This document shows, in pieces, positions 25,982 through 40,344 of a stretch of 64,000 nt of DNA (position 1 is its first letter; every line of letters starts with the position of its first letter). Source of the DNA: Cokeromyces recurvatus. Taxonomy: Eukaryota > Mucoromycota > Mucoromycetes > Mucorales > Mucoraceae. The position numbers were made by a program, and so were the translations under genes. Below the pieces are notes generated by a model, which worked only from the letters and a program-made list of their open reading frames with translations, had not been told where the DNA came from and searched no databases. The stretch is from contig NW_026251410.1 of the NCBI RefSeq assembly GCF_025118155.1, positions 342,945-406,944 of the forward strand, written 5' to 3'.

Positions 25982-28900
25982 TTATATTTTTCCCACATTC
26001 AAATTTTTTTTTGTTGCTTGCTGTCTTGTTTTGAAATTTGTACTTTTATGAAGCCATTGTGTAGGACCGTTATAATATTTACCGAGCAAATACTTTCCTT
26101 TAATTGTTAACTGAGCTTCATCATGTAAATGTTGAGTAGCCCTAGATAAGGCATGTGAGTTTATATAAGGTAATGAATTATCCTCGGTGGTGGGTGATTC
26201 ATCATTATTTTGATTTATCTTTTTAGTCTTTCGAAGTCTGCAAATTAAATTTGATTCAGTGGACTAATTACCATATTCTATATGTGTTTTTATACTTACT
26301 TTGACCAAAGATGACTACTTTTTTTAGATCCACTTTCTGAGCTTACATCTTCAGATCGAGCCGAATACAATGATACTGTATCTAATATATCTTCTAGTTC
26401 ATCATTTCTGGAACTTTCTGAATTAGTGTCATATGATATGGGTTGGTGTCTCACGTCTGTTACATATGTGGGCGTGCTATAGATAGAAATACTTGATTCA
26501 ATTGGTTTTGTATTTTCTCGTGGATGTCGTCGAAGGAGTTTTTCTTTAAGCAAAGCTGGACTATTATGTAATAACGCAGCTCTCATAAAGTCTAAATAAA
26601 AGGGACAAAAAAAGGGACAAAAAAAATTATTATCGATGGAGGAAATATAAGTAATTTTATGTTACCTCTCTTAATATTTGATACTAATTCGAACCATGAC
26701 CATGTCTCATTTCTAAATTCTAACGTTGGTTGTTCAAAGGCAAAATCTCGCAAGTCTTCAAGGTTTTTTTCTTTTGGACCCTTATTTTTTTTTAATTATT
26801 ATTATTATTATTATATATTTTTTTTTAAAATCATTTGAAAGCTTACTTGATAACTTAGACAATGTCTGGCTCCTGGTATCTTAACTAGAATAAATGTACG
26901 ATTACTTGAAGCTCTCTTCTTCATAACAGATAAATCATCAATTATTCTATTTTTTGCTACTATTTTATATGCTGTAGTTTGCTTTTTGTTTTTCTTTAAA
27001 CCTCGTGAATTAGAAGTAACTTCATCAGATGTTTCTTCTCTTTTGAAAGAATTGTTAACTGTACTACAACTTGTTGTATTATTAAGCTGTTGTAAATCAT
27101 TTGATAGATTATTACTACTTTGTATAGAAAGTGAAGTGGAAGAATTCTGAGCTTCGGCCATTGATTTCACTGCATTGTTGTCTAATTTTTCACCATAACC
27201 TGACTGAAGTGAAACTAAAGAAGATGGTTGATCTATTGCAAGATCAAATTCTAAAACTGTAGAAGCTGTAACTTCATGTTGCTTTTGTGTTTTTTCAGGA
27301 GGAAAAAGATAATATGCTAATTCTTTACCAAAACTATATGTCATCTGTAATCTTAACGGATGTAAATTGATTTCTAAATGTTGTGTCACAGGGATACCTC
27401 CAACTGGTGCTAATGATACAAAATAGCAACGCAACATTTTATGTCTAGAGAAATCGTATGGCTTGTGTGAATCAACATAAGGTCCAAGGACATCCACAAA
27501 GACGGGTGACCGAGATAAATTTTTAACTTGGATTATATCCACCTCTAATGTATTGATTGATGAATGATCCTCTTTACTAACAAAATCATATGTAAAATTA
27601 TTCAGCATACATTCACAAAGTGGCCTTTCATTGTTAGTAAGCATTTCCCATTCAATTTGTCGAGCACAAAAAACAAATTTGAGATTGGTTTTAGGTTCGT
27701 GGTAATCTTTTTTCTGATTGCTCTGCATCAATTTAATAGCTTCCATACCTAAATAAAGCTCTTCTAGGGTATCATACAATTCTAGACGAATTGTCTTGAA
27801 TTCCTCTAGTTGTTGACTATCCAAAAGAGATCTATTTTGACAGTACTGATCACGGGCATATATTAAATGTCGTGCCTTTTGTTGCAAACCAATAATTTTT
27901 TCCGTAGCTTCAAACATGCTTGAGCGATCAGCAGCCATCATGATTTCGCGAAGACGAGCAAGACGCTCCTTTTTAGCAGGCTCCTTATATAACAAGAGAT
28001 CTGTAGCAACTTGATAGATAGCATTATACTGTGCTGAATCAGCAATGAGTTTAAGTTTAGGAAAATTAAGCTGTACAGAATCACATCGGTCTTCAAATGG
28101 GTGAGCTTGTGAACATACATTAGAGTTTGCTTTAATTCTTAATGGGTTATACTTATCATACTGTAATGTAGCTGCAATTTGATCGCCAATACGCTGAAAT
28201 TTATCTGAGCTTTTGACATAGTTAATTAGCATCTCTGGAGGAATCCAAGCAAGCCAATTATCACTTTCTTTAGCCCCATAATGATTATCTAGCAATAAAT
28301 CTACGCTATCAAACTGTTCCTTTTTAGCAACAAAGAATTGAAGGTTATCAAGACTCACAATTGTTCTGTGCTTCACGATTTCCATTTCAACATCTGGATC
28401 AGATTCATCAATGATATTAAAACCCTTGACTTGTGTTCTTTCATTGGCCACAAGCACAATATTGTTTACATCACAATCACTCTGTAAGCTGATTTGTGGG
28501 TTGAGTAAGTCTATCAAATAACTACTCTTCATCACGTAATCATTTGGAATCGTCTTTAGCTGCATCAGTGGATTATTGACATTTTCACTAAGTGAAATAT
28601 CTACCTCATCTTTTTGAGTGGTTGACTGTTGCTGCTCAGTTTCATTAGAGACATAAAATGTAGAACTTTGCTCTGCTAGCAGTTTATTGATTAATTCCTC
28701 TACTATCGAAGCATTCATATCGCCTTCGTTATCATCTAAAACAAATTGTTTATATTGGAAATCAATTGTATCAATTAAATCTCTCAAAAATTTAGCTGTA
28801 CGTGATGTCATATAGTAAGCAAGTGCACGGCGATGATCTCGAAGATCCAAACCATGATAGACAATATTTCGTATTGAATTATTCCATAATATTTGTGGAT

Positions 28901-31900
28901 TATGGGCAATATAGCGTACTTTAAAATGCCCCATTAATTCTTCCCATTCTGTCAATGAATCTTTACCAAAAATTGTAGATGTTGAATACATATCTGTCTT
29001 CTTAACAAAAGTCTTATTTTGTACAGTAAGTTCCTTTAAATATTCTTGAATCATATGTCTTTTTTCATATAAGATTCTAGTTTTTTCCACAGTAGTATCA
29101 GACTATATATATTTATATATATATGTATATACATATTTAATTAAAATCAAAAAAAAAAAAAAAAAAAAATAGAAAAATAAATATAATTGAATACCATTTC
29201 TTTTAGATGTAATTTCTCTTTTTCTTCACTAGCTTGAAGTTGCTTTGTTTCAATATTATGAAGACGGGTTTGATGTTTTCTAATTTGTATATCTATGCTG
29301 TTGCATCTATCTTGAAGCAAACTCATTTGCATCTCTCGCGTACCAATAGCAGTTCCAAGAATACAATTATGCGTTTTATCTAAATATCTGTTTCTGTATA
29401 AATCATCTCGATTAATTTGACGAAGATAATAGATACATGGTACAAATGCAAAAGGGAGGATTTGGATGGTCGGCAAAATATCTGGTGTAGTTACACCGAT
29501 TTCTACAAAATCATCCAGATCTATCCAGTCTGCTGAATCTAAATCATTCTTGAGCTGACAATTTAAACCTTCCATCATTTTCAATCCACTATTTTCATGT
29601 AATAGATAATCATCTTCCATTGGAGTAGGGTTATTAACATTTTCTATTTCAACATTACCAGTGTAACTTGCTTTTACTGCACGCAAATCTACACTTTTTA
29701 ATTGAACTTCTGCTTCAGTGAATGGCCAGTTAGCTTTTAGACGTTTCTGATCCAACTTATAATCTGAAACATTAACAATGACTCGTCTCTGATGAATATC
29801 CATACTAAAATTCTTTACAAACCCTTTTAGACCTACAGAATCACCTAATTCTTCTGCTATCGTCTCTTCGCTTACTACATTCTCATCTTTGATAAAATAA
29901 CCTACAATCAGGGGACTTACAACGACTTTATATTTCATTGTACTCATATGTCGACCAAATTTTTGAGTAGGACGAGTGTCAGTTTTAGGGAAAAGTGATC
30001 CATCACGTAGCGGATAACTCATGGCACCACCAAATAATCGAAACCAGTTCACAAAATGGTCGATAAATCCAGGTGATAAATGCATGGAGTTACCTGTTAC
30101 GGGCCCTTGATCAGCATCATATGAGGATAATTTGATAATGCTCAAAGAGAAATGAATAAAATCGGATCGAAAGCCCTTATATGCATCATAATCCTAAATA
30201 AGCAAAAAATTAGATTTTTTTTTTAATAAACAGATGAATGCGTATTTACCTTTTGATGTACGTTCTGAGGCGTTTTATATTTAACTTTATAATGTGGTAA
30301 AAAATGTAACAGTCGCTCTTTATGTACTTCTCGCGCTTCTGGCATCACATCATTGTTCTCATCACATATTTCACAATCACACATACGTTCTAAATGGCAT
30401 CCTAACCCCATTCGAATACCCCCAGATAATTTGAGCGCCATTTTTACAAAACGTGATTTGTTACTGGATGAGTTTAAAGTAGAGCTAGATACAGAATGAT
30501 GCACACTACGCATCTCCTGTTTACCTATTTGATTTACAGTCATAATATAAGGTGAAATATATCCTCCTCGCAAAAGATCAGGCACACCAAATGCATAATC
30601 TTGACTAATAATTTGCATAAACTCTCCTTCTGGATTTTTGTGCCCTATTAACCAGACAACATTATTTCGCCAAACTTTCGCAAGCCCAAAGCCCTTCTGG
30701 CTCATATCATACGGATCACGCGTGCCTTTCATTACTACTGCAAGATCACCACCACCAATAAATGAGATCTTTGTTTGTGTATGTATCAGCAACCTAATTT
30801 TATCCCAAAATCCAATCTTTTGTGAAGGATCTATAGGAGGCTTTGTGAATGTGTCCAGAACACGTGTTATATCTTGAATAGCAGGCTGATAAGGAACAGA
30901 CCAGCAAATATAGGATAAAGCAGAATTGTGAACATCAATATTAACCACAGAAAAGAATTTAAGTGGTGTACTAATACGCACAATATCCATTGAATAGTTA
31001 TTTATAATAGGCACATGAATACAACGTGTGGCATCTTGATCTCCCATATCATCGCCCAAGACATAATCACCAGAAAGTGTCCAAGCATACGGTTCTTCAT
31101 TGTCTTTTGTAGCAGGTACTAAAATAAAGGGGATAGGATAGTCTCGGATTTGCGCCCATGTCTCTCCAGATTTCCAATTTAGATGGAATGGTATTAGAGT
31201 AGAAAGGGGTGTATCTATTGGCTGTCCATTACCAACATTATACATAAACTGTCGAGTACTATCAAGTTCAAATGTAGGAGGACTGAAATAAATTGATGAA
31301 TGTTTGATGGTGATATCTAATAAAGGTGGATATCGTGGAAGATCAACAATATCAATAGAAAACATTTCAACAAGAGATTGAACTTTATCAGTAGTAGTGT
31401 CAAATGTTGTATCAAATTGGTCAGCCATCATGTTATATCTATAATCTCCACTGCGAATTTGATTATAAAACTTTACTTCTTTCGAGATAGCCGTATCAAT
31501 ATGTCGTCTCCATGACTTTGAATTATGCTCTTGTAAGCCTTGCCATGCCTCGTTAACTCTTGCATCTGTCTCTTCCGTCACAGGCCCTATATAATAAATA
31601 GTCAATTTATATGTATTTGGTTTTGCCAATTCTTTTTTTTAAATTAATAATAATAGTAATAATAATAATCTCTATACCTTTTTCAGGACTGATATTTGAA
31701 TTTTGCATTAATGAGTGAGCTTTTAATTCGAACGCATCTTGAATTGCTATTCTATTGGCTTGTTCAATTAAACCCGTTCTCCAAATCAGCCTTAGTTTTG
31801 CCTCAAATGGGTCATCCTCAAATTGGATTGTAAATAATCCACACTTTAGACGTATATTTGGTATTAAAGTAGCTGTCTTCTTCTCTTGGGGTCCATAAAA

Positions 31901-34900
31901 TAAAAATGTGATATTTTTAGATATTCGAGCATGAATAGCTTTAATGAACTTTACAAGAGTTACTGCGCTATCTACGATATTACAGAGTTCATAACTGTAA
32001 GGAATTCGCAAATAAAGTTTTTTCATTGAAAGCTGATTTATTTTTGTATTCTCATCATTATTGTCTTTTTCAATACAGAAACTCACATCATCCATCTCAA
32101 GTAATTGATCCCATCGATTTGTTTGTTGAGGTGCAACACCGTACAGTGTTAAATTTTGGACAGCCATTGAGGGTATCTGCTTTTGTTCTGTCCATTCAAT
32201 TTTAAAACCATCCATACGTGAATATAATTCTGTAGAATCAGAAAGAGTAATATGAACATCAAAACGCATGATTTGGAATTGATAATCATGTACAATTACT
32301 TTGTTCTCCTTGACTTTACTAGATTTAATTGGCGATGTAGGGACTTTGGTGAAAATTTTCTTCATATTCTTTAAAGTTGAAACAATGGTGACTAAACTAG
32401 CATAGTGGTTTGCAATAGAATACTCGACACCGATTTTCTTAAATATTGTAGAGGTTTTAAGAATGATATGTTCTGCCTCAAGTATTACTTTAGCATTTGT
32501 AATGATTTGAGGAACCCATAATAGGATAGACTTTTGATCTTCTTGGTTATGGGATTTAAAGACTCTTTCAACGATCATATGTTTAAATACCAAGTGTGAA
32601 TCACCCAAAGACATATTTTCATTTGCTAAAATTGATTCCTGTATGTTTTTTATTGTAGACATATTACTAGAAAAGGAGGAAGCAGTATATGTTCCAATAA
32701 ACGATAAAGTAATTTCTTGAACCAATACTATGATATTTACGTAAATGTCCTTTTCCGGAGCATTATCAAGGTACCCGGTCGGCACTTGTCTTTTCCCTTT
32801 AAGTCCTCGATCCAGACCACCAAATACAATAGTGAATTCTGTCATATTAGCATTCATTTTCAAATTAGATAAATATCTGAAATCATTCGATTTTGCTGTA
32901 GAGTCAGTTTTATCCTTTCTTATAAATTGGTTCAAGACCTTGTTAATCCAAAATTCAAGCTGGTTTTGGTTGGACAAATTAATAAAGGGATGTTTAATAT
33001 CTATATCTGCATTCATATAATGTATATTTTTTTGTTTTAGAGCACCTCCCATAAAACAAGTGTCGATTTTTACGCCAAAATATTCCACCAAAACAAAATT
33101 CTTTGAGTTATATATAGTGTTGTCATCATTTGATGTATCAAAGCAAGTACTTTTAACCTCTAATTTTGTGTGTACATTGTAATTCCATACCAATTTGTTA
33201 TGTGAAATCTGGTAATTATTCTTTGGTTTCCAAGTGCGTCTAAATAAATTGGTCCAAGAAGGCCTCGAATGATTTTCAGGACGCTTAGGGTTACTTGAAT
33301 CAGCTTGAAATTTATTCGAATCATCTACAAATGAGTCAGAAAATTTCGATAAAGAAGAAGTACTCTTTTGTGCATCATATTTCCCATTCATTTCGAAATT
33401 GATAAATGCCCAAGATATGACGCCTATAGGTTCACTTTTAAAAATAACCGAGGGGCTTTCTATAGAAATCGATAAAGTGCCCTGAGGTAAATTATAAGAT
33501 TCAGTTTGCAATTGCTTTTGTTTGTCTTCTTGAGAGGATTGTAAAGACTGTTCTCGGTTTTCGTATATATTTAACTTTTCTAATATATTTATTTTTGATA
33601 GATTGATACATAACTGCGGTTTAATGACTTCCAGTAACACATTGATATGCTTCTTACTGGGTCCCAAACTATTAACGGAAGAGCCCTCTAAATTAATTGG
33701 AGATGGGTTAAGATCTGTTGTAATAGGCAATATTTGTGAAAGATTCATCGTAAATTTCATATTTGGTAAGTTAAGTAGTCCTATCTCATCAACTGTAGTA
33801 GAATTTGATCTATCACTGATAACCCAAGAAGCCAGTTGACAGGAATACTGAAGCATGAACTGATTCTCAAAGGTGCCAAAAATTTCGATCTGTTTAAACT
33901 TTAAATTAGAAAAGCAGGCATTTGAGTGGTCTATTTCGAGATTTGTTGTATCGATAATAATAGACATAGAACGGAATATTTGAACAACAAATGACCTCTG
34001 TTCCGAAATATTCTTCGTACCAACTATAGAAGAACTATTGTTGCCATTTGTTTGCATCCCTTGCTTCATATTCTGTATCGTATCCAATAAAGGTCTTAGT
34101 TTAGATTTTAAAATATCAACCTTGACAATACAATCAATATCTTTAAGTTTAACGCATCCAGCAGATAAATGACAAGAAACGGTAAGATGGCCACCAGATG
34201 GTAAAACCAACATGTCATTTAAATGATTGCTGCCAACTGTTATAGGTCCTAGTCTAATTGTGATTTCAAAAGATTTTTCTTTAAATAGATGCTGAGCACG
34301 CTTTAAAGAATGTCGCTGATATTGAACTGAAGATCTAGTTGAAGAAGAAATAGTGGCGTATAAAATAGAACTAAAATTGATATGTTCAATTGAAATTGAT
34401 GAATTTTCAATGTCCAAAATAAAATTATTGACTTGAACATCAACATAATTTGCTAGGCCTGCCATTAGTAATTGAGCGGGTAAAGCAGAAATCAATTTTA
34501 TAATGTTTTTGAATGCTGATAGCGAATACCACCAAGGTATCTTATTAAGCGAAGAACTCACACGAGAGAGTTGTTTATTTAGCTGGTTAGATTCCTTTTT
34601 ATGTTTTGCTTTTTTAAGAGCAATCAGACTATGTAATTGAATATGAAGATTCTCTATATAAATAGTAATGTATGGAGTAGGTGATGACAAACTTAAATCA
34701 TTTCGTAGCCGTAATTTAAGTTTGCCTATGTTGATAGAAAATAATGGGTTTTCATTAGATTTATGATGATATTGAATATTAAGGATCGAAAGGAAACCCA
34801 TGCTTGCAAATCGAAAATGAAAGCAGAATGCAAGTATTGATCTAATACAGATTAGAGCTAGCAATAAAAACAATATGATCAAAACATAATGATACAAATT

Positions 34901-34903
34901 CAT
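25982..34903 (-). CDS. FMP27: Fmp27/Hob-type bridge-like lipid-transfer protein (BLTP2/SABRE family)
   Basis: A giant protein of 2826 aa. Exons in coding order: 34903-31678, 31586-30250, 30193-29195, 29102-26847, 26780-26666, 26591-26300, 26237-25982; total 8481 nt. By family it forms a long hydrophobic groove that carries phospholipids between ER and plasma membrane. Residues about 5-30 are a membrane anchor (YVLIILFLLLALICIRSIL). The GFWDK hallmark sits near residue 1335 (GFWDKIRLLIHTQTKISFIG, then RDPYDMSQKGFGLAKVWRNN), with the following family motif SQDYAFGVPDL. DWIDLDDFVEIG near 1742 and LPFAFVPCIYYLRQ belong to the next conserved block. The C-terminal third has coiled-coil segments and a Ser-rich tail. 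It ends about 50 bp from the preceding gene, facing it. Identification rests on GFWDK and overall length and layout. Confidence 0.92.
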
Positions 34904-35197
34904 CTTGGCTTGGATCTAAAAGTAGACGTTAGTATTTGAATATGTTTAACGTCAGCTTTTATACTTTTGAACAATAGGGCTTAAAGAGGTAGTAAATGCC
35001 ATATAAAACAAATTAATATACACAATATCATTTACCTAAAATAACTGTTTTCAGGCGATCTGGAGTTGAAAATCGAGCATACATATTAAAAAAAAAAAAA
35101 AAAAAATCGGCCGAAACATATTATTGTTATAACTGTTGATTACATAATTTATTGCCTATAGTATCTTTTAGTTATGATTAATAATGTTTTTATTACA

Positions 35198-37233
35198 CTA
35201 TAATGGAATAATTGCAAATGGATTTTCTATAGAAAAATGGTTTAATATATGGTCGGCCCAAACAAATAATTCAAATGTAAAACTGTTCAAGTTGAACACT
35301 TTAGGATAAGCTTCAGCAAAGGCTGGGATAATTGAATCATACATGTCTTTTAAATCAGCTTCTTGGTCTGCGGATACGATAATATTTGAACTATTTGCAT
35401 AATAATTAGTTGTATGCATTTTATATTCTTATCTATTTTTACCTTCTGACTTTATCAAAGAATTCCCTCCAAGGACTATTTCCATTAGTTGTATATTCTC
35501 TTATCAAGCATAGCATCATAATTAAATCTGCTTCTTCTTCTAAATCTTCAAAATTCTCGGATATAATTGTTGCAAATTCCAAATCCTTTTTTAATAATTT
35601 AGTTGGAGTAATTACAATATTATCTAATGTGATGAATGGTAGATGCTCTTCCATATCTAACTGGTGACTATAGAATGTTGAATTGACAATACTAAGGAAA
35701 GGAGCAGAAGGCGCTATTTTGTGATTTTGTTGGTCTTGATACATTCTTTGGATCAGATTACGTTTCATTACTTCAATTTTGTTGATAGTAACATTCAAAA
35801 TATCTTCCTGTCCTTTACGGTACATAAGAGCATACCTTTGACAATCTGTTAAATCGTCCCCCATTATTGAAGTTGTTGTTAATGTAATAAGTCGAGTATT
35901 TAAAAGCCCAAGTATCATGGATATCATCGATAATTCATTTCTATAACCAACAAAATCCAAAAACATGGAATCTTTACAGCTTTGATAATATTCTACTTCC
36001 ATATTGTTCATGACCAATACACGCATTGATTTGAAGAATTCATTAGGAATATTGTTTCTGTGAATATAAAAAGTGAAATTATCAGAAGTGACGTTACATG
36101 ACAGTAAAATATGACGCTTAAGATGATAGTTGGGATCTTGAGAGAAGTTTGGTTTTAATGAAATAAAATCATATTCATTAAACTATACTAACAAGTTAAT
36201 AATTATATATATTCTTATGCAATCACGTATACATTACCTCGAAACAGAAACCATAGCCAAGTAATACTAAGGTAGAATTATACTGTTAATATCATTATTC
36301 TTTTTTTATTCTATATTTTAACTTACATTCTTCATTAGACTATAATAATGCTATCTGGTTAGTTTAACTATATATAATGAAATAAAATAAAATACACAAA
36401 TACTAGCCTTTGGCCCATAGTTATTAAAAACTTGATCTTGGCTACCAATATTTTGTCCTGCTATAAAAGATATAAATTTACCATCTTCGTCACTTGACCA
36501 AGTGATTTTCGTATTTGGCTTATGATTAAATGCATCTAACAAAGGAAATAATGCTTCCTCTTTTTCAGAAGAGCTGTCAATTAATCTAGATGGAAATGAT
36601 CTAGAAGAAATCACATTATAACACCAAAGAAATTCTTCCCTATACTTTTTTGTTAATATATTTAGTACATGTATGTTGATCAGCTTTACCATGAAATTTG
36701 ATCTTTATCAATATCGCTTGGTAAGTTCTCTAAAATTTTTTCAAATTCTTTATGTAAATATGCCTTTCGCTCTCGAGTTGTGAATTCTAAATTAGTATTT
36801 TGAATATATTTCAAGTCATTTTCATCAAAACACAGGGAAGTTTTGATTGTCTTTGGAAGAATATTAATGTAAGGCCAATAAAATGAATTTTGCCCTTTCT
36901 GTTTTTCAATCAATAAAAACAAACATAGAACAAGACGACTAGACAAAGATGAGAAAGCTGGCAATGCTTGACGTGCAATATGTTCGGTGATGCAAATACT
37001 TGAAGGTATTGAAACAATTGTCTCATTTGTGCTAATTGCCTCTAATGTATATACCCCTCCTATACCTTCATTGTCTTTTTTTTTTAAAAAAAATGATTAA
37101 TATATAAAATGTATAATGTATATATCTTTGTCTAAATTAACCTTGCTTGAGCTCGATCTTTTCAAAGCTGCCTCCATGGGATTTTACCCAATTTAAAAAA
37201 TAGAATAGGGCGAATCTGTCATTTACGTCAAAT
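35198..37233 (-). CDS. SET-domain protein methyltransferase (Rubisco LSMT/SETD type)
   Basis: Exons in coding order: about 37233-37142, 37074-36690, 36639-36408, 36339-36327, 36266-36238, 36182-35443, 35390-35198. The split SET domain shows NWVKSHGGSFEKIELKQDNE at the start, SSRSFPSRL, DAFNHKPNTKITW, VFNNYGPK and NEELLLGYGF, the hallmark order of SETD3/SETD6/Rkm lysine or histidine methyltransferases. The remaining 300 residues are the helical substrate-binding domain. Exons 4 and 5 are only 13 and 29 nt. The intron after NNYGPK starts with GC (GCTAGT), the only choice keeping the frame into SNEELLL. No ATG was found in frame in the first exon, which follows a perfect polypyrimidine tract and TAG; a small upstream exon overlapping the divergent gene is possible. 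Substrate unknown. Confidence 0.8.
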
Positions 37234-37335
37234 CTAAAAATAAAATAAAAAGCCAAAAAGGGAAAAAAAGGAAAAAAAAATTTGAATCATTGTTACAAAA
37301 ATAAAAGGAAACAATTTTTCTCCTTTAAAATAACA

Positions 37336-38642
37336 ATGAATTCAGAAATTGTTCCTAATTTGTTAGGAAATTCAAGCATTACTACTCAAGGATCTGATCA
37401 TCAGGCAGCACCTACCTTGTCCTGGGTTAATGTGGCTATTGCTTCTTCTTTTATATTAATTAATGGTAAATAATTAACAAAATATACATTATTTAATTTA
37501 TTATTCATAATTTTGAATATTAGGTGGTATTTCTGTTGTATTGGGCTTAAAACTAGAAAAGACGTTGATAATTGCAGCTTTACGCTGTCTAATTCAATTA
37601 ACTATTATGGTATGTGTATTAACTATTTATTTGCATCAACTAACAAAAAAGAAATATGTATCAGGGTTTTATCTTGGAAGATGTTTTTAAAACAAGAAAT
37701 TCAGCACTTGTAATGCTCATGACATGTAAGTATATAAGATAAAAATGCATAAAATAGTATTAATTAGTTATTATTTAGTTGTCTTGATCCTTCTTGGTGC
37801 CTATGAAACAGTTTATAACAAATCAAAGCAATCCTATAAAGGCATGGTAAGTATTGATAGAGACTGCTAATTCTATGTAAAGATACTAATTTATTTATTA
37901 TTTATAGTTTATATCTGTTTTTATATCATCTGGCATTGCTACTTTAGTAATCGGCATAATTGGTACACGTTTTGCTATGAAACAAATACCTTTTTGGATT
38001 CCAGAAATATTTATACCAACGATGGGCATGTTATTAGGCAATGTAATGAGTGGTATGGCTGTAGCCTTGAGTAGTTGCCTTTCCAGTGTTGGTAGTCGCA
38101 AGGAAGAAATTGAGACTTATTTAGCATTCGGTGCTAGTCGATGGGAAGCAGGTCAATCAATTGCTATAGAAGCAGTTAGATTATCTATGTTACCTACTAT
38201 TAATCAAATGTCCGTAATTGGTTTGATTGCTATCCCTGGTATGATGACAGGTCAAATTTTAGGTGGTGCGCCTGTGAGCAATGCAGTAAAATACCAACAA
38301 ATCATTATGTTTTTGATTTCGGCTAGTACGTCATTGGGTGTTTTAAGCGCAGTTGTGGTAGAGTATCATAAAACTGTAAAATATAGGATTTTTAAATTAA
38401 CTTTGATATATTTTCTGTAGACTTGTATTCGAGTTTTAATTGATAGTCGTCATAGATTACGACCAGAAAGAATTATCAGTGGTAGAGCAAGTCTTCGAAA
38501 GGATGTAAAGAACACTATCTTGAATATTTGGGAAGGTTTAATATGTAACTTGAATCATATATTCACCAGAAACAAGCTTAAAAGTAAGGACTATAACTCG
38601 AATATTCAGGATGAACAACGTAGACCTTTATTATCAAATTAG
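37336..38642 (+). CDS. UPF0014/FetB-type membrane permease
   Basis: Exons 37336-37465, 37524-37609, 37665-37725, 37779-37846, 37908-38375, 38421-38642; total 344 aa. UPF0014 proteins include bacterial FetB (iron export) and plant ALS3/STAR2 (aluminium tolerance), where they pair with an ABC ATPase. About seven membrane helices are visible. Signature segments: LGAYETVYN, PEIFIPTMGMLLGNVMSG, EETYLAFGAS-like (EIETYLAFGASRWEA), INQMSVIGLIAIPGMMTGQI and GGAPVSNAVKYQQIIMF. The C-terminus is basic and polar. It is divergent from the SET gene with roughly 100 bp between. No ATPase partner gene lies in the window, so the transported substrate is not known. Confidence 0.9.
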
Positions 38643-40173
38643 CTTCTATTTATAAAATGTAAAAATGGAATTATGTATATTAAGCCTTGATTTATTAGAT
38701 AATAAATGTTCTTATTTGAATATAATCAATTGTTTAATTTCTACACAAGATAGTATAAGGACTTTTAGATGCATTTTGTTAACTGTGAAAATATATATTT
38801 CTCTGCACATTAGGATCACAATAAATAAACAGTTTAACTAGAACTAGAGTGCAAACAATTATGAATATTATGTATGAAGAAAATAGTCTTACATAAAATA
38901 ACTATACCTGTATATATAATATTTATTTACGGTAGGTTTTAAAGCCATAAATAAAACTATATACTCGATTCATTTAACGCCTATTTTCATTATGCCTTTA
39001 ACAATAATGCAAGCAATAAGAATATAGATTTATTTTTTTTTAACGTTGGTTTATATATTCCTTTATTTCTTTATGTTACAGTATGCAAAAAATCAAAAAT
39101 GTCTTTATCAGATTTATTAGTTTTATTGTCTGCGAAAAAAATATAATCATTAAAAGGATTATCAGAAAAAATATAAACGTTATATCGTTATAATAAATGT
39201 GTAAAATTCATCCTTCTTGAAGAAAAGTCAAAAAAGAAAAGAAAATGATAATGTTTTAATTATTAACAATCATGGTGAAAAGAGTTAATTAATCTAACTA
39301 TTTTACGTTTTAATTTATCTAGAATTGTATTTGGAATAATGCCTAATATTACATTACATAATTTATCATGCCTCAGTTTTTCAATCATATAAATAGAGTG
39401 GCAATTTGATTTAAGGAAATAGCAACTTCGAATTTCGTTTAATTATTAACTGTATATTTAAACTTGATAAACCAAATGTCATTGGAATAATAGCTCCTAT
39501 ATCTAATGAAGGATCAAGTTGTGTTAGTAAGTTTGAACAAAAACAGAAGTAAATATATACTGCTTCAATCATTATTATATGTCAATGTTAGAATTGTAAC
39601 ATAGAAGCAGCAGCAAACATGAGAACAAGTCTGTTTAACTTACCCAGGTTAAGTTTGATTGCAGTCTAAGATTTCGTTTAATGAATTGTCTGCGAAAAGT
39701 GGTACGAGTGAAAACAATAATGCTCCATCAGCAGGCAATTTTGAATAATTGCACCGCAAAGGATGACAGTATAATTGTTTTGTTTTATATATTATACTTC
39801 AGGTGATCTATTGAAATACAATTATATAACAGAAATTAATATAAATAACCCGTAAATATAACAGTAAAATTTGAATACATACCATTGATGGTTAAACATC
39901 TCACTTGGGTACAACAAAGTATTGGTTATGGGCTCGAAAGGATATTGCTGGTCTATAAGCATTCAGGAATTTTGTCTAACATGTCAATTACTATATAAAT
40001 CAATTAATCTAGCATTATTGTACTTTTTTAAAGTCTTTAGGTCTATGTAAAATTATAATTTTAAGCAAGTATACTAAAGCGTCAGTCTAACATTATCATT
40101 ACTCTAAAGTATGCGTTCAGAAATACACATGAAGTAGAAACTAACATGTTTTTAGAGTATTCATCATATTATT
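38643..40173. other. Intergenic, no feature recognised
   Basis: AT-rich sequence with no sustained open frame on either strand and no repeat seen by eye. It leads into the tandem array. Confidence 0.5.
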
Positions 40174-40289
40174 CGCAGTCTTAGAGAGGGACACAAGTAA
40201 GCGGAGAGCCAATAGAGCAAACTCACTTTCAAGGTATACATCTAATTCCACTTGGGAACTTCGCAAGCTATTACCCTTGAAAAGATTCC

Positions 40290-40344
<55 letters not shown>

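Noticed and set aside
36690..36964. Separate small gene starting MPAFSSLSSRLVLC
   Set aside because: It is the second exon of the SET-domain gene, continuous with the upstream NETIVSIPSS segment.
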